A DNA stretch of 64,000 bases from Fimenecus sp052169395. Lineage in GTDB: Bacteria; Bacillota; Clostridia; Oscillospirales; Acutalibacteraceae. Positions 35,876-44,761 of this stretch are shown here, in pieces. Below the pieces are notes generated by a model. The model saw only the letters and a program-made list of their open reading frames with translations. It was not told the DNA's origin and ran no database searches. The position numbers and the translations under genes were made by a program. The stretch lies in contig JBQNCN010000001.1 in NCBI GenBank assembly GCA_052169395.1, forward strand, positions 124,001 to 188,000, given 5' to 3'. The stretch's first letter is position 1. The number at the start of each line of letters is the position of its first letter.

Positions 35876-37168
35876 TCAAATAATACAACCATAGCAGCCG
35901 TTTTTATCAACTTTATTCAATATGATATCAACCATATCGTTTTCATTTATATTTTTTTCGGATTTAAAATATACGGGAAGATAATTTTCCGTATAACCAA
36001 AATAAAGTCCGTTTTTTCTCTTTTTTTCACATAAAACCGTTACAACGGAATTTATCTGAGAAAAAAAATATTTTTTTCTTATTTCTTCCGTTATTTCAAT
36101 AAGTTTTAATGCACGTTTCTTTCGTATTTCAATAGGCACATTGCTTTTAAAGCAAATTGCAGGTGTTTCTGGTCTTTCTGAATATGGAAAAACATGCACT
36201 TTTTCAAAATTTATTGTATTGACCAAATTAACCGTATCAAGAAAATCCTCTTCTGTTTCACCTGGAAAACCCGTCATAATATCGGTTGTAATTGAACAGT
36301 TTTTAAAATGAGATCTTAACTTTTTACAAATATCAATATATTCAATTCGTGTATATTTTCTGTTCATTTTTTTCAGTATTTTATCTGAACCGCTTTGAAC
36401 CGACAAATGAAACTGTGGACATAACTTTTTATTTGCAGCAAGTTTTTTTATTAAATCATCAGTTAAATATTCAGGCTCCATAGAACCTAATCTTATCCGT
36501 TCTATTCCGTTAAGTTCTGAAATTATATTGACTGCATCAGACAAATCAAAATCTTTATTAAGCCCGAAACAAGTAAGATTTATCCCTACCAAAACAATTT
36601 CTTTATATCCGTTTTTTTCAAGATTTTCAGCTTCAGTATAAATTTCAGCAAGAGGCTTTGAGCGAACAAAACCTCTTGCCCTTGGAATAATACAATATGT
36701 GCAAAAGCTGTTGCAGCCATCCTCTATTTTCAAAATCGCTCTTGTCTTTCCGGAAAAATCCTTGACAGAAGGCTCCATATAAGCATCGTTAGGTGTATAA
36801 TTTTCTATATCGAAATTGTACTTTCCGTTTGATATAAAGCTTTCAACAGCTTTTGATATAGCGGCAATATCCTTATTGCCTATAACAACATCCGCTTCCG
36901 GCAATTCCTCTTTTATTTTGGGATTTGCCTGAGGCATACACCCTGTTAAAACCACAATTGAATTTTTATAATTTCTTTTAAGTCTGCGAACAAGCTGTCT
37001 TGCCTTTTTGTCGCTTTCAGCGGTTACAGTGCAGGAATTCACAACAAATATATCTGCGTTTTTTTCGTCTTCAACGCTCGCAAAACCTTTGTTGTTAAAG
37101 GTTTCAGCCATTACCTGCCCGTCATACTGATTAACCTTGCAGCCAAGCGTTATAATTTTTATATTCAC
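35876..37168 (-). CDS. mtaB: tRNA (N6-threonylcarbamoyladenosine-37-C2)-methylthiotransferase MtaB
   Basis: 431 residues from the GTG at 37168, which overlaps the GH27 stop as GTGA. Radical SAM enzyme that converts t6A37 to ms2t6A37 in ANN-decoding tRNAs. N-terminal UPF0004 domain (TLGCKVNQYDGQ, VNSCTVT, TGCMPQ), radical SAM CxxxCxxC in CNSFCTYCIIPRARG, and a C-terminal TRAM domain. The MtaB subgroup is preferred over MiaB from the KVNQYDG-type start and the TVTAESDKKARQ motif. Coupled to the upstream GH27 gene and 8 nt before the ABC ATPase. Confidence 0.9.
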   Translation of the reverse strand: MNIKIITLGCKVNQYDGQVMAETFNNKGFASVEDEKNADIFVVNSCTVTAESDKKARQLVRRLKRNYKNSIVVLTGCMPQANPKIKEELPEADVVIGNKDIAAISKAVESFISNGKYNFDIENYTPNDAYMEPSVKDFSGKTRAILKIEDGCNSFCTYCIIPRARGFVRSKPLAEIYTEAENLEKNGYKEIVLVGINLTCFGLNKDFDLSDAVNIISELNGIERIRLGSMEPEYLTDDLIKKLAANKKLCPQFHLSVQSGSDKILKKMNRKYTRIEYIDICKKLRSHFKNCSITTDIMTGFPGETEEDFLDTVNLVNTINFEKVHVFPYSERPETPAICFKSNVPIEIRKKRALKLIEITEEIRKKYFFSQINSVVTVLCEKKRKNGLYFGYTENYLPVYFKSEKNINENDMVDIILNKVDKNGCYGCII

Positions 37169-38889
37169 TTTGTATTTTCTGAAATACGATAAACGCAAAC
37201 TCCGTGAGGTGCCATTTTTGCGTACAATGTTTCACATATATTCTCAGTATCTTTTGACCAAAGATTTTTTGCAATATATTTTTTATCTTTACAAATCTTT
37301 GTATAATTCAGATTTGACAATAACTCCATATCTATTGACGCGGTCTTTTCAGAATTACTTTTGTTGAAAAAACAAACTGCCGTATCTCCGTTTTCAAGAG
37401 GTTTAACAAGAATGTCTATAATACCGAATTTAACTCTGCGGCACTGCATATTAAGTGCATCCTGATCAATATCAATCAAATCACGGTTTTTCAATATATC
37501 AAGAATTTTATCATTCTTTAGCGGGTTGTTGTCCTTATCTATAAATTTTCTTAAATCACACCCAATCATAAGCGGAGCCATCATCATACACCAAAGCGTA
37601 AAATGACTCTTGTTTTCTTCATAGCTTAAATTACCTACACCGACTTCAAGCATATCAGGGTCATTATAAGCGCCCTTTCCTGCATATTTCCACAGCCTTA
37701 CATTTTGTTCATAAATTGATAAAATACTCGACCAAGTAGCAATAATATCAAGCGTTGTACGCCACATATTACCTGCCGCCGCACCCCAATGCCACGGGAA
37801 ATTCCTTCCCCATTCACAGATTGAATATACAATGGGTTTTTCTTTTGTATTATTTTCACCGGCAACTTTTTTAACCGCTCTTTTAAGCTCTCTTCCCATT
37901 AAGCTGTATTGTCTAAAGGCGCCTTCCTGCCTTGAAAATACGGGATTGTTGATTTTTAAAGAGTTGAGACCTTTATCAAGCTTGATTTCAAACTGAACAC
38001 GCCCTTCCCCCTTATTCCATCTGCTTGTTTTTTTTGCAAAAAAAGGAAATATTTCGTTTCCGTTAACTACCAATTCAAAATATTTATCCCCATCCTGCTC
38101 TTTTTTCACTATTACAGAAACGGTATATACTTCGGTTTCAGAAATTTCTATATTTTCAAAAATCGCCATACCTAAATTGGAATCAAGATATGTAATGGCT
38201 GTTTCATTACCGAACTTTTTGATTTTAGCCGTTCCTGAAAGTTTTGCATCTTCAGGAAAAAGTACAATATTTTTCCTTAATTTATTTCCTGAAATAATTA
38301 TTTTTTTAATCGGTGGAGCTTTGTGTGTCAAAATTCTATGATGACAATAGTCATATTTAAAAAATTCAAATCCCCATTCAGCAATGGTCTCTGCATCTAT
38401 ACGTTCAAAATCAAGAGAACCTGGAAGATCCTGACATGTAAGAACTCCGTTTGAAGAATAAATTCCCGCTTTAAGTCCCAATTTATTTATATTTTTTACG
38501 AGTTCTCTCATCCCACTTGGAAAGGCCTCTTTATCAGGTACAAGCTTACCTTCATCAGAACGATATGAAGCGTGCCAGCAATCATCGATATTCACATACT
38601 GATATCCACAATCTAAAAGTCCTGAAGCTACCATTGCATCTGCAGTTTCTTTAAATAATTTTTCATTTATATTTCTACCAAAGGTATTCCAACTTGACCA
38701 CCCCATCGGCGGTTTTGAAATTATATTATCATTATATTTATCATGTTTATCATTAAACTTAAAATTGGCACACGCTTTTTTTATTTCGCATATAGGACAA
38801 AAATATTTTTTATCCATCAGCTTTTTAAGTCCTACAGTTCCCACTGCAGCCGCTGCAGAAGCGCTTATTGCTGATATGATTTTTTTCAT
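37165..38889 (-). CDS. GH27-type glycoside hydrolase (alpha-galactosidase-like) with inserted domain
   Basis: 574 residues from the ATG at 38889, right after a GGGTGGGA site; an earlier frame extension crosses the terminator. An N-terminal Ala-rich hydrophobic segment and a CPIC...C cluster precede the barrel. PMGWSSWNTFG (residues 61-71), DDCW, nucleophile D180 in KYDYC, acid/base D381 in WRTTLDI and DPDMLEVG match GH27. Between KYDYC and IVYSICEWG (about 190-340) lies an extra block with beta-strand character (VSVIVKKE, FELVVNGNE) where family members have a short loop. Sugar linkage cannot be assigned. Among tRNA and lipid genes, an accessory insertion. Confidence 0.82.
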   Translation of the reverse strand: MKKIISAISASAAAAVGTVGLKKLMDKKYFCPICEIKKACANFKFNDKHDKYNDNIISKPPMGWSSWNTFGRNINEKLFKETADAMVASGLLDCGYQYVNIDDCWHASYRSDEGKLVPDKEAFPSGMRELVKNINKLGLKAGIYSSNGVLTCQDLPGSLDFERIDAETIAEWGFEFFKYDYCHHRILTHKAPPIKKIIISGNKLRKNIVLFPEDAKLSGTAKIKKFGNETAITYLDSNLGMAIFENIEISETEVYTVSVIVKKEQDGDKYFELVVNGNEIFPFFAKKTSRWNKGEGRVQFEIKLDKGLNSLKINNPVFSRQEGAFRQYSLMGRELKRAVKKVAGENNTKEKPIVYSICEWGRNFPWHWGAAAGNMWRTTLDIIATWSSILSIYEQNVRLWKYAGKGAYNDPDMLEVGVGNLSYEENKSHFTLWCMMMAPLMIGCDLRKFIDKDNNPLKNDKILDILKNRDLIDIDQDALNMQCRRVKFGIIDILVKPLENGDTAVCFFNKSNSEKTASIDMELLSNLNYTKICKDKKYIAKNLWSKDTENICETLYAKMAPHGVCVYRISENTK

Positions 38890-38903
38890 AATCCCACCCT
38901 TAT

Positions 38904-38933
38904 AAAAAAATGGGGCAAAAAACTGCCCCATTT
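38904..38933 (-). terminator. Intrinsic terminator after S1 gene, 14 nt before the GH27 start
   Basis: On the minus strand: stem AAATGGGGCA / TGCCCCATTT (10 bp, 6-nt loop) then seven T (38910-38904). It begins 11 nt after the S1 stop and ends just before the ribosome site of the GH27 gene, leaving no room for a promoter between. Confidence 0.88.
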
Positions 38934-38943
38934 GATAAATTGA

Positions 38944-40437
38944 TTATTCTTCGTCGTTTACGGGCTGAATTTCCTCTATCGGAATCGGCTTTCCCTCTTC
39001 AACGAAATCTTCCGCTTGAGAAGTTTCCGGCTGATCAATAGTCTGCTTTATTGAAAGACTTACTCTTTTTTTCTGGAAATCAACATCAATAAGCTTAACC
39101 TCAACCTCATCGCCAACTTTCAATACATCTGATGGCTTTTCAATTCTGGTATTGCTTATTTCTGAAATATGAATTAGTCCGTCAATACCCGCAACAACAC
39201 TTGCAAATGCACCAAATGTTGTAAGCCCGACAATATTAGTTTTGAAAACTGAACCTATAGGATACTGTGATTTTAAGATTTCCCACGGATTATCTTCAGG
39301 TCTTCTATAGCCAAGAGAAATTCTATTTTTTTCTCTATCAAGGCTCTTTACATAAACCTCAACAGCATCGCCCACTTTAATTACATCTGACGGATGCTTT
39401 ATTCTATCCCAAGAAAGTTCAGAAATATGAACTAAACCATCAACGCCGCCAATATCAATAAAAGCACCATAATCAGTTAGACTTCTTACTGTTCCTTTAT
39501 ATGTTTTTCCAATCTCAACATCTTCCCAAAACTTTTCAAGTCTTGCTTTCTTTTCACTTGCAAAAATAGCTTTAATTGAACCTACTACACGCTTAGCACG
39601 CTTATTGATTTCAATAAGTTTAAATTTAACAACAGTTCCTACAACTGATTCATCAATAACATCATTTTTACGTTCTTTTGCAAGAGATGAAGGAATAAAA
39701 ACTCTTACAGATTTCCAGTCTACAAACAAACCCTTAATCTGAGAATCTTCCTTGCCTTTTACAACGCCTACTACTTTACCTTCAATAACTTCACCAAAAA
39801 GATTTTCTTTTGTATAATCACCATTGGAATTAATAAATACTATGTCACCGATTTTAACTCCATCATAAAGTTTATCAAGGGCAACTTTTATTTCTTTAAC
39901 CCTATAATTTCCTGTATCTCCATTACCTTTATTTTTACGTTTTTTATTCTTATCGCCTTTTCTTACAAGATATACATTTTCAGGTTTTATATCTTCCTTA
40001 ACTATTTCTGAAGTGTCGGCACCTTCCTTTGCGACGGGTGCTTCATTTTCATCCAACACTTCATTTACTGTTTCAGGATAACTGAAACGAACAACCTGAA
40101 AAGGTCCTTCAGGCATCTCATCCCAAGCTTTTTCTTTATCATATTGTTTTTTACTGAGTGTATCAATACCCTCTTCATCATTTGTCTTTATAACCTTAAG
40201 CTTGATTTCATCTCCGGGTTTAAGTTCTTTTGAGGGATCTGCAGTAGGATCATCGCTATATTCAGAAAGCGGAATAAATCCGGTATGCTTTCCTCCTGCA
40301 TCAACATTTATGCCGGTCGGTTCTACACTCAATACAGTTGCGGTAACAACTCTCGCTTTTTGAGGAGTATAATCATCAATCATATCAGCAAATGACTGTA
40401 CTCCCGAATTAATACTTGTTTCAACATTTTCAGACAT
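38944..40437 (-). CDS. 30S ribosomal protein S1-like RNA-binding protein
   Basis: 497 residues. Four S1/OB repeats: about 27-95 (first, ending LKVIKTNDEEG), a long charged insert with a KNKKRKNKGNG basic patch (about 165-180), the second from KVALDKLYDGVKIGD, and clear third and fourth repeats (VEIGKTYKGTVRSLTDYGA and GSVFKTNIVGLTTFGAF). Acidic tail. Acts in translation initiation or RNA binding. In many Clostridia S1 is fused to IspH; here the two genes are separate but overlap by 8 nt. GGAGG stands before the ATG. Confidence 0.88.
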   Translation of the reverse strand: MSENVETSINSGVQSFADMIDDYTPQKARVVTATVLSVEPTGINVDAGGKHTGFIPLSEYSDDPTADPSKELKPGDEIKLKVIKTNDEEGIDTLSKKQYDKEKAWDEMPEGPFQVVRFSYPETVNEVLDENEAPVAKEGADTSEIVKEDIKPENVYLVRKGDKNKKRKNKGNGDTGNYRVKEIKVALDKLYDGVKIGDIVFINSNGDYTKENLFGEVIEGKVVGVVKGKEDSQIKGLFVDWKSVRVFIPSSLAKERKNDVIDESVVGTVVKFKLIEINKRAKRVVGSIKAIFASEKKARLEKFWEDVEIGKTYKGTVRSLTDYGAFIDIGGVDGLVHISELSWDRIKHPSDVIKVGDAVEVYVKSLDREKNRISLGYRRPEDNPWEILKSQYPIGSVFKTNIVGLTTFGAFASVVAGIDGLIHISEISNTRIEKPSDVLKVGDEVEVKLIDVDFQKKRVSLSIKQTIDQPETSQAEDFVEEGKPIPIEEIQPVNDEE

Positions 40438-41272
40438 TTCTAAGTACCTCCTTAATTATGCTGTCGGGCGTTGAAGCCCCAGCAGTAACGCCTATTGAAG
40501 AATAGCACGATAAATCAATGTCTTTAAGCTCATCGGCTGTTTCTATCAAAAAGGTTGGACAATTTTCCGCACATAGCGTTTTTAACTTAGAAGTGTTTGA
40601 ACTCTTACGGCCGCCTATTACAATAACGGCATCACAACTCTTCGAAAGCTCTATTGCTTCTTTTTGTCTTTCCCCAGTCGCATTGCATATTGTATCAAAA
40701 ATCAAATAGTTTGTCGATAATAATTTTAACTTTTTTTTAAATACCTCAAACAACGACTTGTTAAAGGTAGTTTGAGAAACCAAAATTATTTCTTTTTTTA
40801 AAATATCCGAATTTATTACACTATCAAATTCCTCAAGATTATTTATTGTATAAACTTCACCGTTTGCATAACTTTTAATTCCCTTTACTTCAGGGTGATT
40901 CCCATCTCCCGCTATTAAAATCACATTATTTTTACTAGAATTATTTTCAACTAAATGATGGATTTTACTTACAAATGGACAGGTAATATTCAAATACTTT
41001 TTATTATGAGTTTTTATATATTCAAATTCTTCTTTAGTTATTCCATGTGTGCGAATTACAAGCACACAATCAGGCGGACAATTCTGTGCCGTATCAATTA
41101 CTTTCACGCCTTTTTTTTCAAATTCCGCAATAACTTGAGGATTGTGAATTATAGGACCTAATGTACAAACTTTTTCTCCTTCGGAAATAAGCTTATTAAG
41201 CATATTGATAGCTCTGTCAACTCCAAAACAGAATCCGGATTTTTTTGCAATTTTTACTATTTTTGCAGGCAC
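40430..41272 (-). CDS. ispH: 4-hydroxy-3-methylbut-2-enyl diphosphate reductase IspH
   Basis: 280 residues from GTG at 41272 with GGGAGG seven bases upstream. Last enzyme of the MEP isoprenoid pathway, giving IPP and DMAPP. Cluster-binding Cys: C15 in GFCFGV, and later Cys in TCPFVSKIH and CNATGERQ; substrate motifs include VIRTHGI and IIHNPQ. Overlaps plsC by 16 nt at its start and S1 by 8 nt at its end. Order cmk-plsC-ispH-S1 is typical of Clostridia, where translation, lipid and isoprenoid genes share an operon. Confidence 0.95.
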   Translation of the reverse strand: MPAKIVKIAKKSGFCFGVDRAINMLNKLISEGEKVCTLGPIIHNPQVIAEFEKKGVKVIDTAQNCPPDCVLVIRTHGITKEEFEYIKTHNKKYLNITCPFVSKIHHLVENNSSKNNVILIAGDGNHPEVKGIKSYANGEVYTINNLEEFDSVINSDILKKEIILVSQTTFNKSLFEVFKKKLKLLSTNYLIFDTICNATGERQKEAIELSKSCDAVIVIGGRKSSNTSKLKTLCAENCPTFLIETADELKDIDLSCYSSIGVTAGASTPDSIIKEVLRNV

Positions 41273-41910
41273 CGTAATTCCTCCCAAAGTTTTGTTATTT
41301 CCTGCATAACTTTGGCTGCTGCATTTGTTATTTCTTCATTTGAATTTTCTTTTGTAAATCCCAATTGTTCATATGTTATCGGATTACCAACCTTTACATA
41401 GCATTTACCAAAAAATTTATTTCCGTGCGGAGCATAAAGAGCACAAGGTAAAATCGGACATTTAGCTTTTCTTGCAATAAGAGCTATGCCAACCTTTGCT
41501 TTACCAGGCTTTACATTAACATCTTTATTTCGTGTGCCCTCAGGCATTATTCCAAAACAATATCCATTTTTTATCAAATTAACTGCATAATCAATGGCGG
41601 AATGATCATGTTTTCCTCTTTTTACAGGAAAAGCATTAAGATGTCTAACAAGCCAACTTACAAAAGGTGTATCAAAAAGCTCCTGTTTTCCCATAAAATG
41701 TATAGGTTTTTTCATTACACCTGAAAGTGCTATTGCATCAAAGTTAGACTGATGATTCATACAAATTATAAATCCTTTGTCATTGTTCGGAACATTTTCA
41801 AGACCTAAATACTTAACTCTCATTCTGGTATTGCAATAAATTTTACTTATCCAACGAACATTGTTATAAAATTTATATTCTTTAAATAAATTATAATCAA
41901 ATTTTTTCAT
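41257..41910 (-). CDS. plsC: 1-acylglycerol-3-phosphate O-acyltransferase (PlsC family)
   Basis: 217 residues. Makes phosphatidic acid at the membrane surface. The HX4D catalytic motif is NHQSNFDA and the phosphate-binding motif is MPEGTRNK; FPVKRG matches block II. The N-terminal region is aromatic but has no strong transmembrane helix. Starts in the last bases of cmk (4-nt overlap), so co-translated. Co-operonic with ispH and S1. Confidence 0.93.
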   Translation of the reverse strand: MKKFDYNLFKEYKFYNNVRWISKIYCNTRMRVKYLGLENVPNNDKGFIICMNHQSNFDAIALSGVMKKPIHFMGKQELFDTPFVSWLVRHLNAFPVKRGKHDHSAIDYAVNLIKNGYCFGIMPEGTRNKDVNVKPGKAKVGIALIARKAKCPILPCALYAPHGNKFFGKCYVKVGNPITYEQLGFTKENSNEEITNAAAKVMQEITKLWEELRCLQK

Positions 41911-42566
41911 TTTACACCTTTTATCAAGTCAATTATTTTTTTTTCAACCTCATCTTCACTCATTTCAGAAGTATCTAAAAATATAGCATCCTTGGCCTGT
42001 TTGAGAGGTGCTTCCTCTCTGCTCATATCACGATTATCTCTTTCAATAATTTCTTCCAGTATTTTATTATATTCTGTAATAACTCCGTTTTCTTTAAGCT
42101 GTAAAACACGCCTTTTAGCTCTAATTTCTGCTGATGCGGTAAGAAAAATCTTTAAATTTGCATTGGGTAAAACAACTGTTCCTATGTCTCTACCGTCCAT
42201 TATGCAATTGTTTTTATTTGCAATATCTCTTTGTGTATTAAGCAAAAAAGCTCTAACCTCTTTTATTGCAGATATTTTTGATGCATAGGATGAAATTTCA
42301 GGAGTTCTTATACAATCTGAAACATTTTCTCCGTTTAAAAATACATACTGCGTTCTATCTATATACTTTAATTCTATATTTAAATTAGATAATTTGAAAT
42401 CTATATTTTCATTTGTTGGTAAAAAATTGTTGATTTTAAAATAAAATCCAATAGTTCTGTATAGTGCTCCCGTATCAATATAAAGAAATCCAAGCCTATT
42501 TGCTACAGCTTTTGAAACCGAACTCTTACCCGCACCTGCAGGACCGTCAATTGCAATATTTATCAT
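41907..42566 (-). CDS. cmk: Cytidylate kinase
   Basis: 219 residues from the ATG at 42566, seven bases after AAAGGAG; the TTG two codons earlier falls inside this spacer and is not preferred. Phosphorylates CMP and dCMP. Walker A GPAGAGKSS, CMP-binding DTGALYR and MDGRDIG, lid RDNRDMSR. Overlaps the flavoprotein gene by 20 nt and plsC by 4 nt, the standard cmk-plsC pair. Confidence 0.96.
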   Translation of the reverse strand: MINIAIDGPAGAGKSSVSKAVANRLGFLYIDTGALYRTIGFYFKINNFLPTNENIDFKLSNLNIELKYIDRTQYVFLNGENVSDCIRTPEISSYASKISAIKEVRAFLLNTQRDIANKNNCIMDGRDIGTVVLPNANLKIFLTASAEIRAKRRVLQLKENGVITEYNKILEEIIERDNRDMSREEAPLKQAKDAIFLDTSEMSEDEVEKKIIDLIKGVK

Positions 42567-43821
42567 TTTCAAACTCCTTTATAATTGCTTTTGCCGCAGT
42601 ATATGCAGTTGAAAATGCTATCTGTAAATTATATCCACCAGTATAAGCATCAACATCTATTACTTCTCCCGCAAAATAAAGACCTCTACAAAGCTTACTT
42701 TTCATCGTCTTGGGATTTATCTCTTTAGTTGAAACTCCACCTGCAGTAATTATAGCTTCTTCTTTAGGTCTGTAATTTAATATTTGAATTGTAAGATTTT
42801 TTAACACATGTGCAATTTGAAGTCTTTGTGCTTTACTTATCTGATTTACTTTTTCGGAATTATTTACTTTAGCTCTATGTAAAACCTCATTAATTAAAGG
42901 TCTAGGCAAAAGTCTGCGCATTACATTACCTATACTTATATTCGGTTGCTCTGAAAATTCCTTTATCAATCTTTCATCCAGCATATTAAGATTTAACGCA
43001 GGTTTTAAATCTATATTAAGCTTGTACTTACCAGGGGCTATATCTCTTACAAAAGCACTTGCCGATAAAATTGTAGGTCCAGAAACTCCAAAATGAGTAA
43101 AAAGCAATTCACCAAAATCTTTATAAACAATCTTATTATTTATATCAGTAATTTCTATTCCTACATTCTTTAAAGACAAACCCATACATTCATTACAAAT
43201 ATTGTCTAAACAACAGAGTCCTACAAGAGAACCCCTTGGCTTAATTATATTATGTCCTGCTGCAGTTGCAAATGCATATCCGTCTCCCGTTGAGCCTGTT
43301 GAAGGATATGATATACCACCAGTTGCGACAATAATGTATTTCGAATAATATTTTACACCTTTATCCGTAATTACTCCGACTGCTTTACCATTTTTTATTA
43401 ATATTGAAATAATCTTTTCATTTATAATTTTTACATTGTTTTTTTTTATAAAATTATGCAATGCATCTACAATATCAACTGATTTGTCGCTAACCGGATA
43501 AACCCGATTTCCCCTTTCCGTTTTTAACGGAACATTACAATCTTCAAAAAAAGCGATAGTATCTTTCGGTAAAAAATTTGAAAATGCCGAATATAAAAAT
43601 TTACCATTACCGACAACATTTTCAATTAATTTTTTTAAATCATTTTGATTATTAGTTACATTACAACGACCTTTTCCTGTTATCATGAGTTTTCTTCCCG
43701 GCCTTTGATTTTTTTCAAAAAGAAAAGTTGTTATACCTTTTTTTGCCAATATACCCGCAGCAAACATTCCCGCCGCACCCGCTCCTATAACTATAGCTTC
43801 GGAAACGGTTTCGTTATTCAT
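42547..43821 (-). CDS. NAD(P)/FAD-dependent oxidoreductase (HI0933/BaiN-like flavoprotein)
   Basis: 424 residues from the ATG at 43821, overlapping the end of the RpiR gene (ATGAATAA). Dinucleotide-binding VIGAGAAGMFAA at the N-terminus, GKGRCNVTN (family signature), VATGGISYPSTGSTGDGY and the C-terminal FAGEVIDVDAYTGGYN. The family includes HI0933 and the bile-acid enzyme BaiN, but members are broadly distributed next to cmk in Firmicutes, so a bile-acid role cannot be claimed. ATG at 43836 is possible; no ribosome site favours it. Function probably a housekeeping redox reaction of unknown substrate. Confidence 0.83.
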   Translation of the reverse strand: MNNETVSEAIVIGAGAAGMFAAGILAKKGITTFLFEKNQRPGRKLMITGKGRCNVTNNQNDLKKLIENVVGNGKFLYSAFSNFLPKDTIAFFEDCNVPLKTERGNRVYPVSDKSVDIVDALHNFIKKNNVKIINEKIISILIKNGKAVGVITDKGVKYYSKYIIVATGGISYPSTGSTGDGYAFATAAGHNIIKPRGSLVGLCCLDNICNECMGLSLKNVGIEITDINNKIVYKDFGELLFTHFGVSGPTILSASAFVRDIAPGKYKLNIDLKPALNLNMLDERLIKEFSEQPNISIGNVMRRLLPRPLINEVLHRAKVNNSEKVNQISKAQRLQIAHVLKNLTIQILNYRPKEEAIITAGGVSTKEINPKTMKSKLCRGLYFAGEVIDVDAYTGGYNLQIAFSTAYTAAKAIIKEFENDKYCN

Positions 43822-44680
43822 CGTCTGATTTTTCATAGACTTGATATTGCTCCCAAATTTTTTCAAGTTCATTGAAGTTTTCGGAAATTTGATCTTTCTT
43901 TGTTAAAGTAACTGCAACGATAAGTGCATTTATAAGGCTCAAAGGTGCAGCAATGGAATCTACAACTGATGCCATAGCAGATCTCGCCAAAAGCAAGCAA
44001 TCCGCATATTTTGCAATTGGTGATTTTTCGGTATCTGTCAGTGATATTATTTTTGCTTTTCGATCGTGAATAAATTCAATTGCATTTGCAATTTGAGTAG
44101 AATATCTTGGAAAGCTTATTGCAATACAAACATCATCTTTGTTTATTTTAAACATTTTTTCATAAATCTGCGAAGCAGAAGAAGTGTTTATCAGAATAAC
44201 AGAATCAAATACAAGATTAAAATAAAAATATAAAAACTCTGCAAGTGCACCTGAAGAACGTACACCAAGTATATATATTTTTTTAGCGTAATTTATTTGA
44301 TTCACCGCCCTGTTAAAATCATCTCTTGAGGTTATTTGAATAGTTTCTTTTATAAGATCTACATCTGCGCTTAGTACAGATTTAATTATATCACTCTCTC
44401 CTATAAGATTTTGTGATACCTCCATGCGTTGTATAGCGGTAAGTTTTGATTTAATCATCTGCTGAAGCTCTCTTTGCAATGCAGGATAACCGTCAAAACC
44501 CAAAGATACCGCAAAACGAACTACTGTGGATTCGGAAACCTCAACCTTATAACCAAGCTGAGATGCAGTTAAAAATGCCGCTTTATCATAATTTTTCTTT
44601 ATATAATCCGCTATTTTTTTATGGCTTTTTGAAAGACGAATACTTTCTCCATCTAATTTTTTTAATAAATCATTTGCCAT
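43814..44680 (-). CDS. MurR/RpiR family transcriptional regulator
   Basis: 288 residues, GGAGG before the ATG. N-terminal HTH_6 domain (KVEVSESTVVRFAVSLGFDGY) and a C-terminal SIS sugar-isomerase domain (about 130-260; YILGVRSSGALAEFLYFYF) that binds phosphorylated amino sugars or sugars. Targets are not obvious, since no sugar operon follows. It leads the flavoprotein-cmk run with an overlapping stop/start. Possible regulator of a distant amino-sugar regulon. Confidence 0.88.
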   Translation of the reverse strand: MANDLLKKLDGESIRLSKSHKKIADYIKKNYDKAAFLTASQLGYKVEVSESTVVRFAVSLGFDGYPALQRELQQMIKSKLTAIQRMEVSQNLIGESDIIKSVLSADVDLIKETIQITSRDDFNRAVNQINYAKKIYILGVRSSGALAEFLYFYFNLVFDSVILINTSSASQIYEKMFKINKDDVCIAISFPRYSTQIANAIEFIHDRKAKIISLTDTEKSPIAKYADCLLLARSAMASVVDSIAAPLSLINALIVAVTLTKKDQISENFNELEKIWEQYQVYEKSDDE

Positions 44681-44761
44681 TTAATCCTCCAAATTACAAG
44701 CCAATTATAAACTTTTAAATTTATAAAGCAAGATTTTTTGCATAATAAGCTGCAAAATTAT

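Noticed and set aside
43645..43875. Plus-strand 76-codon frame opposite the flavoprotein N-terminus
   Set aside because: Antisense to conserved FAD-binding sequence; no independent support.
44700..44761. Terminator of tmcAL on the minus strand
   Set aside because: TTTTGCA...TGCAAAA stem is short and is not followed by a T run.
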